NCBI GenBank assembly: GCA_018673925.1
Contig: JABHBL010000074.1
Location: 1-64,000, forward strand
Source: Fidelibacterota bacterium
Lineage (GTDB): Bacteria; Fidelibacterota; UBA8477; JABMPR01
Length of the DNA: 64,000 nt
Direction of reading: 5' to 3'
Part shown: positions 1 through 9,445 of the stretch, one piece after another
How the letters are laid out: the number at the start of each line of letters is the position of its first letter
Position numbering within the stretch: the stretch's first letter is position 1
Notes under the pieces: generated by a model
The model's database searches: none
What the model saw: the letters and a program-made list of their open reading frames with translations, nothing else
Told to the model about the DNA's origin: nothing
Program-made: the position numbers and the translations under genes

Positions 1-1
1 A

Positions 2-511
2 AATGTCAACATGGCACGCTCTAATTTTCTACCCATGGTAGCATTAAGCTATTCATACTCAAAGTCGGGGAACGATCTGGATTTATATTCAGAATGGAAT
101 GATAGCTATATGGTGGCTGTTGGAATGAGTTATGATTTGTTTGTTGGTGGCACGAGGTATTCGAAAGTACGCCAGGCGCAGATCGCCAAGCGACAAGTTG
201 ATTACGGTTACGAAGCTCTGAAGGACGGCATTCTGCTGGAAGTGGAACAGGTCTATTTAAGACTCATGGAAGCTGAGAAGAATATCCTTTCTCAGGAGAA
301 AACAGTAGGTCAGGCTGAGGAGGCTGCTCGTTTGGCAAAAATCCAATTTCGTGAAGGAACCATTACCAACCTTCAGGCCAATCAGATACAGATCAATCTG
401 ACCGTAGCCAAAGCAAATTATTTACAGGCACTATTTAATTACACGCTCGCAGAAGCCAGTATAAAAAAGGTCATCGGCGAGTCTCTCCATAAACAAGGAG
501 CTCAAAATTAA
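2..511 (+). CDS. TolC-family outer membrane efflux protein, C-terminal part
   Basis: The reading frame is open at the left edge, so this is the C-terminal ~169 residues of a longer gene; the first internal Met at 11 is not the real start. The fragment shows a beta-barrel-like stretch (VALSYSYSKS, MSYDLFVGG) followed by long alpha-helical segments rich in Gln, Ala and Glu, as in the periplasmic coiled coil of TolC/OEP proteins. Its stop overlaps the next start (TAATG at 509-513). The following genes encode the adaptor and inner-membrane pump, so this is the outer-membrane channel of a tripartite RND efflux system. The substrate cannot be told from the sequence. Confidence 0.85.
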   Translation, partial: NVNMARSNFLPMVALSYSYSKSGNDLDLYSEWNDSYMVAVGMSYDLFVGGTRYSKVRQAQIAKRQVDYGYEALKDGILLEVEQVYLRLMEAEKNILSQEKTVGQAEEAARLAKIQFREGTITNLQANQIQINLTVAKANYLQALFNYTLAEASIKKVIGESLHKQGAQN

Positions 512-1587
512 TGAAAACGCTAAAACTCATTCTCGCACTCAGCTTTGGATTATTTCTTTTTAATGGCTGTAATAATGACGAAGCAACAGATACTGCTGAC
601 GACTGGATTCGAAAAGCGGTTCCAGTTCAGGTTGAGACTGCACAATCACAAAACTTTGTGAGCTCCCTTTCTTACAATGGCTCTTTGCTAGCTATTCAAA
701 CCGCTCGGATAATTCCTGAGATGCCTGGAAAAATTGAAGCCCTCCATGTTCAAATTGGTGATTATGTCCAGAAGGGCAGGACGCTGGTGCAAATGGATAT
801 CAGTACCATGACTTTACAGTACAAACAAGCCTCAGCAGGTGTATCTGTCGCTCATGCGAATCTGTTGGATGCACAAAAAAATTGGGAGCGGGTTCAGACG
901 CTCCATAACGAAAATGCAGTTTCTCAGCAACAATTTGAAAAAATGAAACTGGGTCTTGATGCTGCCCAGGCGCAAATGAGCCAGGCTCAAGCCGGTCTTG
1001 ATCTTCTCAAAATGCAATTGGACAAGGCTACCCTAACTGCTCCATTTGATGGTGTCATTACACAAAGGGGTTTCAGCAAGGGAGATCTCTTCAGTCCAGC
1101 AGTTATGATGCCTGTTTTCACACTCCAGGATGTATCATCCATAAAAGTTGAACTTCAAATCACCTCTCAGGAAATTATGAGCATCAAGAAAGGTCAAAAT
1201 GCCTACTTGACCGTAGACTATCTGGATTATCCAGTCCCTGGATCAGTTACACTTGTGGGAGTAGCAGCTGACCCTCTTTCAAAAACTTTTTTTGTAGAAT
1301 GCCAGTTCAATAATAGCTCAGGGAATCTCAGAGCAGGAACATTTGGTCAAGTAGATATTTCGATTGAGGAAATTGGAGATGTGATGGTGGTACCGAAAAA
1401 CGCTGTCATAGATAGATCCCACATGTTTGTTGTTGAGGAGAATTACGCTTATCAACGGGATGTTGAAGTCCTCCAGGAGAGCCTAAAAGAACTTATTATC
1501 GGTGCAGGCCTCATCGAAGGTGAAACCTACGTTACCAGCGGTGCCTTTATCCTTACAGACAGCAGTCTTGTCCAGATAGAGGACTAG
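511..1587 (+). CDS. RND efflux periplasmic adaptor (HlyD/MFP family), lipoprotein
   Basis: A 358-residue membrane fusion protein that would link the TolC-like channel to the RND pump. It has an N-terminal hydrophobic segment ending in a lipobox-like LFNGC at about residue 20, a split lipoyl half (IPEMPGKIEALHVQIGDYV), a coiled-coil hairpin rich in Ala and Gln at about residues 105-170, the second lipoyl half (LTAPFDGVITQRGFSKGD) and C-terminal beta-barrel domains. It overlaps the upstream gene by one base (TAATG) and is followed 9 bases later by the pump gene, indicating one operon. Confidence 0.92.
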   Translation: MKTLKLILALSFGLFLFNGCNNDEATDTADDWIRKAVPVQVETAQSQNFVSSLSYNGSLLAIQTARIIPEMPGKIEALHVQIGDYVQKGRTLVQMDISTMTLQYKQASAGVSVAHANLLDAQKNWERVQTLHNENAVSQQQFEKMKLGLDAAQAQMSQAQAGLDLLKMQLDKATLTAPFDGVITQRGFSKGDLFSPAVMMPVFTLQDVSSIKVELQITSQEIMSIKKGQNAYLTVDYLDYPVPGSVTLVGVAADPLSKTFFVECQFNNSSGNLRAGTFGQVDISIEEIGDVMVVPKNAVIDRSHMFVVEENYAYQRDVEVLQESLKELIIGAGLIEGETYVTSGAFILTDSSLVQIED

Positions 1588-1596
1588 GAGTCAGCT

Positions 1597-4500
1597 ATGA
1601 AAATTGTTGATCTATCCGTCGATCGCAAGATAACTGTCACCATGATCACATTGATTGTGATCCTTGGTGGTATCATTTCTTTCACCAAACTGGGTCTCGA
1701 TATGCTCCCAGATGTAGAATTCCCCATGGTGTCAGTAGTCACCGTCTATAGTGGTGCCAGCCCTGAAGATATTGAATCAATCGTTACAAAACCCATCGAA
1801 CAGGCCATTGCTTCTGTTTCAGGAGTGAAGGGTGTCGTTTCCACCACTGTGGAAGGCATGTCCATGATCGCAGTTGAATTTGAGAGTGGATCAAATCTCG
1901 ATTTTGCAGCCCAGGATCTCCGGGATCAACTCGCCATGTTTGCTGACTTTCTGCCTGATGATATTCAAACACCCCTGGTCATGAAATTTGACATGTCTGC
2001 GCTGCCCCTGCTCTTTTATGGGGTCACCAGTGAAGAACGACCCCTCAATGAGCTGGCCGAGTATATGGACGAATCTGCTGGTTACCGTTTGGAACGCATT
2101 GAGGGTGTGGCTTCAGTCATCGTTCAGTCTCCAGAAGTAAGAGAAATTCAGGTGGAAATTGATCAGCATGCCCTGGAAACCTCAGGAATCACACTGGACC
2201 AAGTCATCCAGATGATTGGATTTGAAAATCTGAATATGCCTGCGGGTAGAATCGTAGAAGATCACAAAGATTTTCTGGTCCGTACCCGAGCTGAATTTGC
2301 ATCCCTGACGGAGTTAGAAGACCTGATTGTTGGAGCATCACCTACAGGCAATCCCATCAAACTCCGACAGGTTGCCAAGGTCAAAGACACTGTCTCAGAT
2401 TTGCGTACAGAAATGCGGGTCCAGTCTAAGCCAGGTGTCATGATGATTGTTACCAAACAGTCAGGGGCTAACACCGTACGGGTGGCAGATGCTGTAAAGG
2501 CTGAACTTGCTGATCTTCAGCAGGTTTTGCCCGAAGATATTGAGATGCATATCGGGATGGATATGTCCTCAAGTGTAAAACTCACGGTGAACAGTACTGG
2601 CCGAACCGCAATGCTGGGTGGTTTTCTAGCTATGCTCATGATCTATTTCTTCTTGAGAAATATTCGTCCCACACTGGCAGTGGGAATTGCCATCCCCGTT
2701 TCCATAGTTGTTACCTTTATTCCTCTTAATGCAGTGGGTTATACACTCAATCTCCTCACCCTGGGAGGATTGGCTCTAGGTATAGGTATGTTGGTGGATA
2801 ACGCCATTGTGGTAATCGAAAATGTCTTTAGGCATCTTGAAGAGGGCAAAAGTCGTAAGGAGGCAGCCCGTCTGGGGGCCTCAGAAGTGGGTATGGCTAT
2901 TACGGCATCCACATTGACAACCCTGGCCGTATTTCTACCCATGGCCATGGGTTCAGGTACTGCCGGACAACTTGTCCGGGGCCTGGCGCTCTCCATCTCA
3001 TTTTCACTACTTGCTTCTCTTTTTGTTTCACTCACCATGGTGCCCATGATTGCCTCGGTCTTTTTCAAACCAAGGAGTAAAGTGGACTACACCCTGAAAG
3101 CAGATGAGTCTTGGATAGTTCGTTTACGAGCTGTTTATACAGCCTCGCTTACTATAGTTCTCCAGCATCGCGGGAAGACACTGGGAGCTGCAACAGCCTT
3201 ATTTATTATTTCCATGGCGCTCATACCTGTTGTTGGAACTGAATTTATGCCAGAGATGGATCAAGCCATGCTTATGATGAAAATCAAGCTGCCCGTGGGG
3301 TCTGCCCTGGAAGAAACTGACCAGGCTGTGAGACAAGTTGAAAAAATTGCTCTTTCAGAAGATGCTGTCCAGACAGTGATTGTTTCCAACGGCGTCAATG
3401 AGGAAGATCGCGGGCAAAGTGGAGATATGGCAAATGCCGGCTCCCATGAAGGCATGATCATGTTGGCTATGAAGCCAAAATCTGAGAGATCACTTTCTAC
3501 AACGAAGATCGGTGAAAAAATCCGTGGCGAGATTCCAGCCATGCGTGATGTTACCATCCAGAGTATTGACTTTGGAGCAGCTATGGGTGGCAGTGGAGCG
3601 GATGTCGAGATTCAGGTCTTTGGCAAAGATTTCGTTATTCTGGAAGAGATTAGTAAAGAAGTAGCTGCAATCATCGCAGACGTCGAGGGCGTTATGGATA
3701 TCAAGTCCTCCATGGAAGAAGCCAAGCCTGAATATCATATTGCCCTCAATCGAGAAGAAATTAATCGCATGGGACTTGTCTCAGGACAAGTGGCCAACAC
3801 CATTAAGGCCTCTACTCTGGGTCAGGTAGCAACCAGGTACCGCTTTGCCGGTGACGAAACCAATGTGCGTATCAAATTCCGTGAAGATCAGCGTAATTCC
3901 ATACGAGATATAGGACAGATCAAGCTGACAACCCCTATGAAATCTCAAATCCCACTGGCTCAGGTCGCTTCAATCACACAAGAGGAAGGACCTGTTAAGA
4001 TCGTCAGGGACAATCAGAGTCGTATGGTTCTGGTAACTGCCAGTATCCTGGATCGAGATATGGGATCGGTGATGGAGGAAATCATCGAAATCCTCAAGCC
4101 TATTCAGTCAACCCTGCCAGATGGTTATTTTGTTGAATACGGGGGTCAATACGAACAGATGATTGATACATTCATTACGCTAGGTCAGGCCCTGGCTTTA
4201 GCCATCCTGCTGGTGTTTATGGTCATGGCCTCACAATTTGAATCTTTGATTCACCCTTTCGTCATCATGGTTACCATTCCCCTGGCATTGATAGGTGTTG
4301 TCATCGGATTTCTTGTTTCCGGTGTCACCATCAGTCTCACCAGCTTTATCGGTTTTATCATGCTGACAGGAATTGTGGTGAACAATGGTATTGTGCTGGT
4401 GGATTATATCAATCAACTGAGACGTAAAGGTGTCGAGGCAACTGCAGCTATTATTGAAGCTGGCTCAACACGACTTCGTCCTGTTTTGATTACTGCTCTC

Positions 4501-4698
4501 ACTACCATTTTTGGAATGCTTCCCATGGTATTGGATTCCAGTGAAGGAGCGGAAATGCGTGCACCAATGGCTATCACTGTGATTGGTGGGTTGACCGCTG
4601 CCACTTTCCTTACCTTGTTTGTTGTGCCCTCACTTTACAGTTTGCTTGCAGATGCAGGCATTCGACGTGCTGAACGGAAACAATTGAAAAGCACCTAA
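1597..4698 (+). CDS. RND-family efflux permease (AcrB/MdtB-like)
   Basis: A full-length 1033-residue RND transporter. TM1 begins near residue 12, followed by the porter motif GASPEDIES, a large periplasmic loop, a TM2-6 block at about residues 335-470, the second loop and a TM8-12 block at about residues 865-1020. The TM4 proton-relay segment reads GMLVDNAIVVIEN, with Asp-Asn instead of Asp-Asp as in several MdtB/heavy-metal-type members. It exports small molecules using the proton gradient together with the two upstream products. A good intrinsic terminator follows, closing the operon. Confidence 0.95.
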   Translation: MKIVDLSVDRKITVTMITLIVILGGIISFTKLGLDMLPDVEFPMVSVVTVYSGASPEDIESIVTKPIEQAIASVSGVKGVVSTTVEGMSMIAVEFESGSNLDFAAQDLRDQLAMFADFLPDDIQTPLVMKFDMSALPLLFYGVTSEERPLNELAEYMDESAGYRLERIEGVASVIVQSPEVREIQVEIDQHALETSGITLDQVIQMIGFENLNMPAGRIVEDHKDFLVRTRAEFASLTELEDLIVGASPTGNPIKLRQVAKVKDTVSDLRTEMRVQSKPGVMMIVTKQSGANTVRVADAVKAELADLQQVLPEDIEMHIGMDMSSSVKLTVNSTGRTAMLGGFLAMLMIYFFLRNIRPTLAVGIAIPVSIVVTFIPLNAVGYTLNLLTLGGLALGIGMLVDNAIVVIENVFRHLEEGKSRKEAARLGASEVGMAITASTLTTLAVFLPMAMGSGTAGQLVRGLALSISFSLLASLFVSLTMVPMIASVFFKPRSKVDYTLKADESWIVRLRAVYTASLTIVLQHRGKTLGAATALFIISMALIPVVGTEFMPEMDQAMLMMKIKLPVGSALEETDQAVRQVEKIALSEDAVQTVIVSNGVNEEDRGQSGDMANAGSHEGMIMLAMKPKSERSLSTTKIGEKIRGEIPAMRDVTIQSIDFGAAMGGSGADVEIQVFGKDFVILEEISKEVAAIIADVEGVMDIKSSMEEAKPEYHIALNREEINRMGLVSGQVANTIKASTLGQVATRYRFAGDETNVRIKFREDQRNSIRDIGQIKLTTPMKSQIPLAQVASITQEEGPVKIVRDNQSRMVLVTASILDRDMGSVMEEIIEILKPIQSTLPDGYFVEYGGQYEQMIDTFITLGQALALAILLVFMVMASQFESLIHPFVIMVTIPLALIGVVIGFLVSGVTISLTSFIGFIMLTGIVVNNGIVLVDYINQLRRKGVEATAAIIEAGSTRLRPVLITALTTIFGMLPMVLDSSEGAEMRAPMAITVIGGLTAATFLTLFVVPSLYSLLADAGIRRAERKQLKST

Positions 4699-4726
4699 AC
4701 TGATAGGTGCACTTAATTCTTCTCAT

Positions 4727-4757
4727 AAAGGGGTTGTTTCAAACAGCCCCTTTTTCT
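4727..4757 (+). terminator. Intrinsic terminator of the first RND operon
   Basis: Inverted repeat with arms AAGGGGTTGTTT and AAACAGCCCCTT (one G-T pair) directly followed by a T-run, 28 bases after the stop of the RND permease. Confidence 0.85.
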
Positions 4758-4836
4758 TATCGCAACTGTCAGGCAGAATACAGTTCCGCTTACCATCTTT
4801 CATATTTTAGGTGAGAATTAAATTAATGGAGAACTC

Positions 4837-5472
4837 ATGTTTAAAATCTCAAGATCCTATTTCCTATCTGTCGTGCTGACGGCCTTTATGGCCACCTGTG
4901 TCTGTGCTCAGAATCTGCCAACTGAGGATATTTCAACTACATCACCTGGTGTTGGCGATGTCTTCCCTCATTTCCAGCTTACCACCACAGACTACGAATC
5001 AGTCGATTTATATGACTATCTGCAAAATCAACCTGTCGTATTGATTTATTATCGCGGAGGTTGGTGACCATACTGCAATTTACAGTTGGGTCAACTGTTA
5101 GAAATTGAAGGTGAGGTGATTGAGCTGGGATACCGCATTGTTGCGGTGAGTCCAGATCGTCCCACAGAACTCTCAAAAACTATCGATTCAAATGAATTGA
5201 CATATACTCTGCTATCAGACAGCAGCATGGTGGGTGCTCAATCTCTGGGTATTGCAGAGCGTTTTGGAGCAGTTAAGGTTGCAGCCTACAAACTAAACAG
5301 TCAGAATATTGAAACTGCTTCAGGGCAGGATCACCATCTCATCCCAGTGCCCAGCGTCTACATCATTGATAAGGATGGGACAATTCGCTTCGCTCATAAG
5401 GATAACAACCATCGCAAACGAATTGATACATTTGAAATTTTGTCCATAGCACAAAGTCTTATCAAGGGATGA
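4837..5472 (+). CDS. Secreted peroxiredoxin-like selenoprotein (in-frame UGA = Sec77)
   Basis: Read through TGA at 5065-5067, the frame gives one 211-residue AhpC/TSA-type peroxiredoxin: signal peptide (~1-24, ending CVCA-Q), thioredoxin-fold core and the active-site context RGGW-U-PYCNLQL, where relatives have WCPYC. The UGA therefore falls exactly on the peroxidatic cysteine, with the resolving-type Cys80 kept. Homology continues in the same frame on both sides of the TGA (VVLIYYRGGW before; GYRIVAVSPDRP, VPSVYIIDKDGTIRFAH after), so it is neither a frameshift nor two genes. A hairpin with bacterial SECIS geometry lies just after the UGA. The start ATG has GGAG 6 bases upstream. Expected role: selenium-based reduction of peroxides outside the cytoplasm. 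Sec incorporation itself is inference. Confidence 0.88.
5077..5106 (+). promoter_or_regulatory. Candidate bacterial SECIS element in the peroxiredoxin gene
   Basis: The upper stem is a perfect 7-bp repeat, ACAGTTG (5082-5088) with CAACTGT (5092-5098), and the apical loop is GGT (5089-5091). A lower stem AATTT/AAATT (5077-5081 with 5102-5106) is separated by a 3-base bulge. There are 21 bases between the UGA and the loop, and the loop begins with G, both as known for bacterial SECIS hairpins that bind SelB. Confidence 0.8.
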
Positions 5473-5498
5473 TATGGCTTTAGTCCGGTTGCCGTGGT

Positions 5499-8400
5499 CT
5501 ATCGATACTTTGACAATTCATCCAGAAAAGCCTGTTGAACTTTAAAACCTAAGGCTTTGGCTCTATCTGCATGTGTAATAGCCAATTTATATTGTCGCAC
5601 AGTATAATAATTGATGGCGATGTTATTGTGCGTCCCGCTATGATTCGGATCAATTGTCAGGGCTAGCTTATACTGATCGATGGCAGCTTCATACTCACTC
5701 AGATTCTGATACATAGCCCCAAGGCCGATAATAGCATTGAGATAGTCTGGTTTCAATGAGAGAGCCCGCTCAAAATCAACAATCGCTTCTTTATATTTTT
5801 GTTTCTGAATCAACATGACAGCTTGATTATAAAAATATCTGGGGTCAGTGCTTTTGTCTGATTTAGCTGTACGAGGAGGCATCTGAACTGATACCTTGGG
5901 CTGTTCCTGCTCCATTTGCACAGTGAGATTTTTTATTTCCATCTGGGCTTCTTTTAGACCAGGACGAATTTTGAGGAGGGCTTCCATTATTCCAATGGCC
6001 TTCTCATAATCTCCCGTAAGTTGATAGATTTGGCTGATCCGGTAATAGGCAGGGATGTATTCAGGGTCCAGTTTCAGCACGGTAGTATAGGCAAACATGG
6101 CTGAATCCACAGCTCCAGAACTCATATGTAAGCGTGCAAGATTGAAATGTGCCATTGCCAGATCGGGATCAAGGAGGACGGCCTGCTCGTAGTAAGCTTG
6201 GGCTCGTTTTTTCTCTCCATCCTGCTCGAAAAGTGTCCCCAGATTATTATAGGCATGACTATGCTCAGGATCCAGCTCCAGGACGGTATTATAAGCAGCT
6301 ATTGCCTCCTCATTGCGCCCGGCATTCATACAAAACAAGCCTAAATTGAGATTCGCCTCAATGGGGTCGCTGCCCATTTCAATAATGTGCCGACAATATT
6401 TGATGGCCTCATCGAACTCTCCCAACTCAGCATGAGCATTGGCCAGGATGAAAAAGGAAGCTAGTCGATTCGGGAGATTGGGTAAATTTTGGGTAATTTG
6501 TGCGATTTGTGTTTGAATAACGGTATCTCTCAAACCCATGTTCTCAAACATATCGTAATCATGAATTGCATTATTCTCACCATATGCCAGTAACATTTCG
6601 GCATACTCAACTTTTTGCTCCTCTGTGGCGACTGTTAAGTCGACCATATCCTCGAAGGGGGAATAAACCGAAAGCATAAACCTGGCAAATTTGAGCTGGC
6701 CATCTACATCAATAACTTCCCGCATCACATCAATAATATCATCACTGAGTGTGCGTCTCGCTGCCAGGGTTTTTTCCACGGTTTTATCTACCAGATGCAT
6801 CCGTTTTGGCGCCATAAATTCAAGAATAGGGTGATCATCACTGTGCCCTGGACCTGACCCGAACAAAGCAGGCAGATTATCACTAACAATGAGCCGATAC
6901 AGAATCCTGGGATCTTCAACAATCAAATGAGGAGATTTTTGAAGCTTGGGCAAATTTTTGAGTCCGTTTTCAATGTCTAGTTGTTTCAAGCCATTAAAAC
7001 CAACCAATAAATAATCATTACCTCCAATAAAGGATTTCATCAATAGGCTGTTGGGAAAGACCTTGGTGAAAGTTCTTCCTATCATGGAGAAGGTGGTCCA
7101 ATCCATCTGGTAAGATGGTAACCACTGAATAAATACACCATCCCAACTCAGTCTATTTTTTGTCAGTCTGAAAAATTCTTCAGTAAATAAGTTTGCCAAT
7201 CCGGCCATCCATGGATTGGATGGCTCTGAAGTAATGACATCATATGTTTGCTCGGTCAATTCCAGGTGAGCTCTACCATCCTGGATAATCAAATTCGTTG
7301 AGGGATGTGATAAAACATTGCTATTTGTTTCACTAAAGAAATCGCTGGCTTCCACGACCTGTTCACTAATTTCCAGAATATCCAATCTGTCAAGGTCATA
7401 ATACAGCGCTTCACCTCCCGTAACACCACTGGCCAACCCCAAAATCATCATACTTTTAGGTTGGGGGTGAAACAAGAGAGGTAGATGGGCTGCCAGGGTT
7501 TGTGTTGCCATATCAGACTCAGAAGAAGCATCAGCTTTGCCACTGTTGTATAGAACATATTGTGGCTTACCAAGCGGGTCAACATCCTGTTCCACTGTTG
7601 TAAAACCGCCTATACCATCGCCATAAAAAACAACCTCAGTACCACTGATATTTGGCATGAAATCCCGGGGCATCTTCACCAGGGCATCCCACCAGCTAGT
7701 GTTTTTTAGCATGTCTGCATAACTGCTAAACCGATAATATTTCCCAGTAGCTAATTGTTCTCTATCCCAATGAGGGAAGGCGAGTGTAAGAACCAACCCC
7801 AGTACACTCATGAGAACCAAAGCTTTGTTTCTCAATTTGTCACTCTTTGGCTTGAGGATACCTACCACAATGAGTATGGTAAGTAGTTGAGCACCAATCA
7901 CGACGCTCAGGCTGTTTTCTTTCCCCAGTAATGGAATCAGAATAAATCCAGCCGAGAATGATCCAAGTAATGCACCGATGGTATTGATGGCATATGCGAA
8001 CCCAATGGACTTACCGAGTTTATGAATTGAGCTGGTGTAAATTTTTCCTACCAGGGGAAATGTGGCTCCTAGTGCTAGGGTTGGACCGAGTAGAAGGAGG
8101 AATAATAGCGCTGCTTTGGCTATGGATAGCGTGACAAAATCATCTCTAAAGCTAAAGATCAACTTGGCGAAGAAAAATTGACTATTCCCCAAAAATTGAC
8201 TTACAGCCAGGGCTAGAATGGCTGCACAAAGCTGGGTAACAAGAAGGAGTCGAAAAGGATGTTTGCTCCGGTCAGCCAGCCAGCCAAAGAACATCGATCC
8301 CAGTGCCAGACCCACGATAAACGTAGTGAGTACAATTGTGAATGAATACGTCGTCGGTCCAATGATTAGCCCCAGCAATCTTGTCCAAATCACCTCATAA

Positions 8401-9212
8401 GCCATAGCTGCATAGCCAGAAACAGCGAATATTGCTAATACAGCCAACTGGTGAGAACGCGAATATTGAATACCAGTACTGGGTAGTGGAGCTTGAACAT
8501 CATGTTTGTCTACAGCCTGTTCATCTAGGGCTGAACGTTTGGCAACCCAGCTGGCCAAAACAAATGAAATGCCACCAATCAAGAAATTAATGACAACGGC
8601 AAATCGGAGTGTACCATCAACACCCCACAATTTTATCAACAAAAATCCACTTAAAATTGAGCCAACTGCTGCGCCAATTGTATTGATAGCATACAGACGA
8701 CCAACTCGGGCTCCGAGATGACCTAAATTGGCTACATAAAATCGAATAAGAATGGGTAGGGTAGCACCCATTAGTGTCACAGGGACAATGAATAGAACAA
8801 ATGCCCCCAACAGAATAACAGCATTGAATATCAAAAGATGCTCTGACGAGTGATTGTATATAGAGCTAAAGAGTGGCTGACTCGCAGCAATCATTCCCTT
8901 AAGTACAAAGGCATATATACCAATCCCAATTTCCATGAGACCATATAATTGAAGAAGTTGTGAGGATTTCTTTATCTGATCGATATATCTACCGGCCAGA
9001 TAGCTCCCCAACCCTAGACCTCCCATGAACACTGTGAGTACAATGCTAATGGCAAATGGAGCTGCTCCAATCACCTTGACAATCATCCGGGACCAGATCA
9101 CTTGGTACAATAATCCCGTCATCCCTGAGCACAGGAACAGCACGAGTATCATGAGGCTAACAAATCGGGTGATATTGCCTGTTGTCGATTCAGTTTTTTC
9201 TAGATCGGTCAT
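5499..9212 (-). CDS. Fused MFS-like membrane / spermidine-synthase-like / TPR protein
   Basis: A very long (1237-residue) three-part protein. Residues ~15-490 hold two repeated sets of membrane helices, each with the motif of fused spermidine synthases (GLLYQVIWSRMI and AMAYEVIWTRLL). Residues ~520-800 are a SpeE-like methyltransferase fold with an SAM-site-like segment (MILGLASGVTGGEAL) and the acidic motif SEPSNPWMAG. The C-terminal ~350 residues are TPR repeats (LGLFCMNAGRNEEAIAAYN, AYNNLGTLFEQDGEKKRAQ and others). The family is widespread in environmental bacteria with unproven chemistry; aminopropyl transfer is not assured. It converges on the selenoprotein gene and diverges from gatE. 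Confidence 0.85.
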   Translation of the reverse strand: MTDLEKTESTTGNITRFVSLMILVLFLCSGMTGLLYQVIWSRMIVKVIGAAPFAISIVLTVFMGGLGLGSYLAGRYIDQIKKSSQLLQLYGLMEIGIGIYAFVLKGMIAASQPLFSSIYNHSSEHLLIFNAVILLGAFVLFIVPVTLMGATLPILIRFYVANLGHLGARVGRLYAINTIGAAVGSILSGFLLIKLWGVDGTLRFAVVINFLIGGISFVLASWVAKRSALDEQAVDKHDVQAPLPSTGIQYSRSHQLAVLAIFAVSGYAAMAYEVIWTRLLGLIIGPTTYSFTIVLTTFIVGLALGSMFFGWLADRSKHPFRLLLVTQLCAAILALAVSQFLGNSQFFFAKLIFSFRDDFVTLSIAKAALLFLLLLGPTLALGATFPLVGKIYTSSIHKLGKSIGFAYAINTIGALLGSFSAGFILIPLLGKENSLSVVIGAQLLTILIVVGILKPKSDKLRNKALVLMSVLGLVLTLAFPHWDREQLATGKYYRFSSYADMLKNTSWWDALVKMPRDFMPNISGTEVVFYGDGIGGFTTVEQDVDPLGKPQYVLYNSGKADASSESDMATQTLAAHLPLLFHPQPKSMMILGLASGVTGGEALYYDLDRLDILEISEQVVEASDFFSETNSNVLSHPSTNLIIQDGRAHLELTEQTYDVITSEPSNPWMAGLANLFTEEFFRLTKNRLSWDGVFIQWLPSYQMDWTTFSMIGRTFTKVFPNSLLMKSFIGGNDYLLVGFNGLKQLDIENGLKNLPKLQKSPHLIVEDPRILYRLIVSDNLPALFGSGPGHSDDHPILEFMAPKRMHLVDKTVEKTLAARRTLSDDIIDVMREVIDVDGQLKFARFMLSVYSPFEDMVDLTVATEEQKVEYAEMLLAYGENNAIHDYDMFENMGLRDTVIQTQIAQITQNLPNLPNRLASFFILANAHAELGEFDEAIKYCRHIIEMGSDPIEANLNLGLFCMNAGRNEEAIAAYNTVLELDPEHSHAYNNLGTLFEQDGEKKRAQAYYEQAVLLDPDLAMAHFNLARLHMSSGAVDSAMFAYTTVLKLDPEYIPAYYRISQIYQLTGDYEKAIGIMEALLKIRPGLKEAQMEIKNLTVQMEQEQPKVSVQMPPRTAKSDKSTDPRYFYNQAVMLIQKQKYKEAIVDFERALSLKPDYLNAIIGLGAMYQNLSEYEAAIDQYKLALTIDPNHSGTHNNIAINYYTVRQYKLAITHADRAKALGFKVQQAFLDELSKYR

Positions 9213-9445
9213 TGGAATTTCTCGACTATTGTAGATTTATTGTCACAGTTATCGCTAAATAAGTTAGACCCAGCAGTATGGGATGCATCCGTTAATCTCA
9301 AGGACTATAACTCAAATTGCACTTGGACTCTGTTACCTTATCTTGTTTCAACTCTTGAAAGTGACCAACTGGCACTATCCATGCTTTGATTGATACAATA
9401 TTAATTGTACTCCTTGTTGAGTTCTGAAATAAATAATTGGTGAAG

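Noticed and set aside
2739-3068. Antisense open frames inside the RND, AroC, HtpG and other large genes
   Set aside because: They are shadows on the opposite strand of well-supported genes, without own start signals or domains.
5086-5472. Separate TTG-started gene after the TGA at 5065
   Set aside because: Same frame and same domain as 4837-5064; the TTG has no ribosome site and lies inside the SECIS stem. One selenoprotein gene explains both halves.
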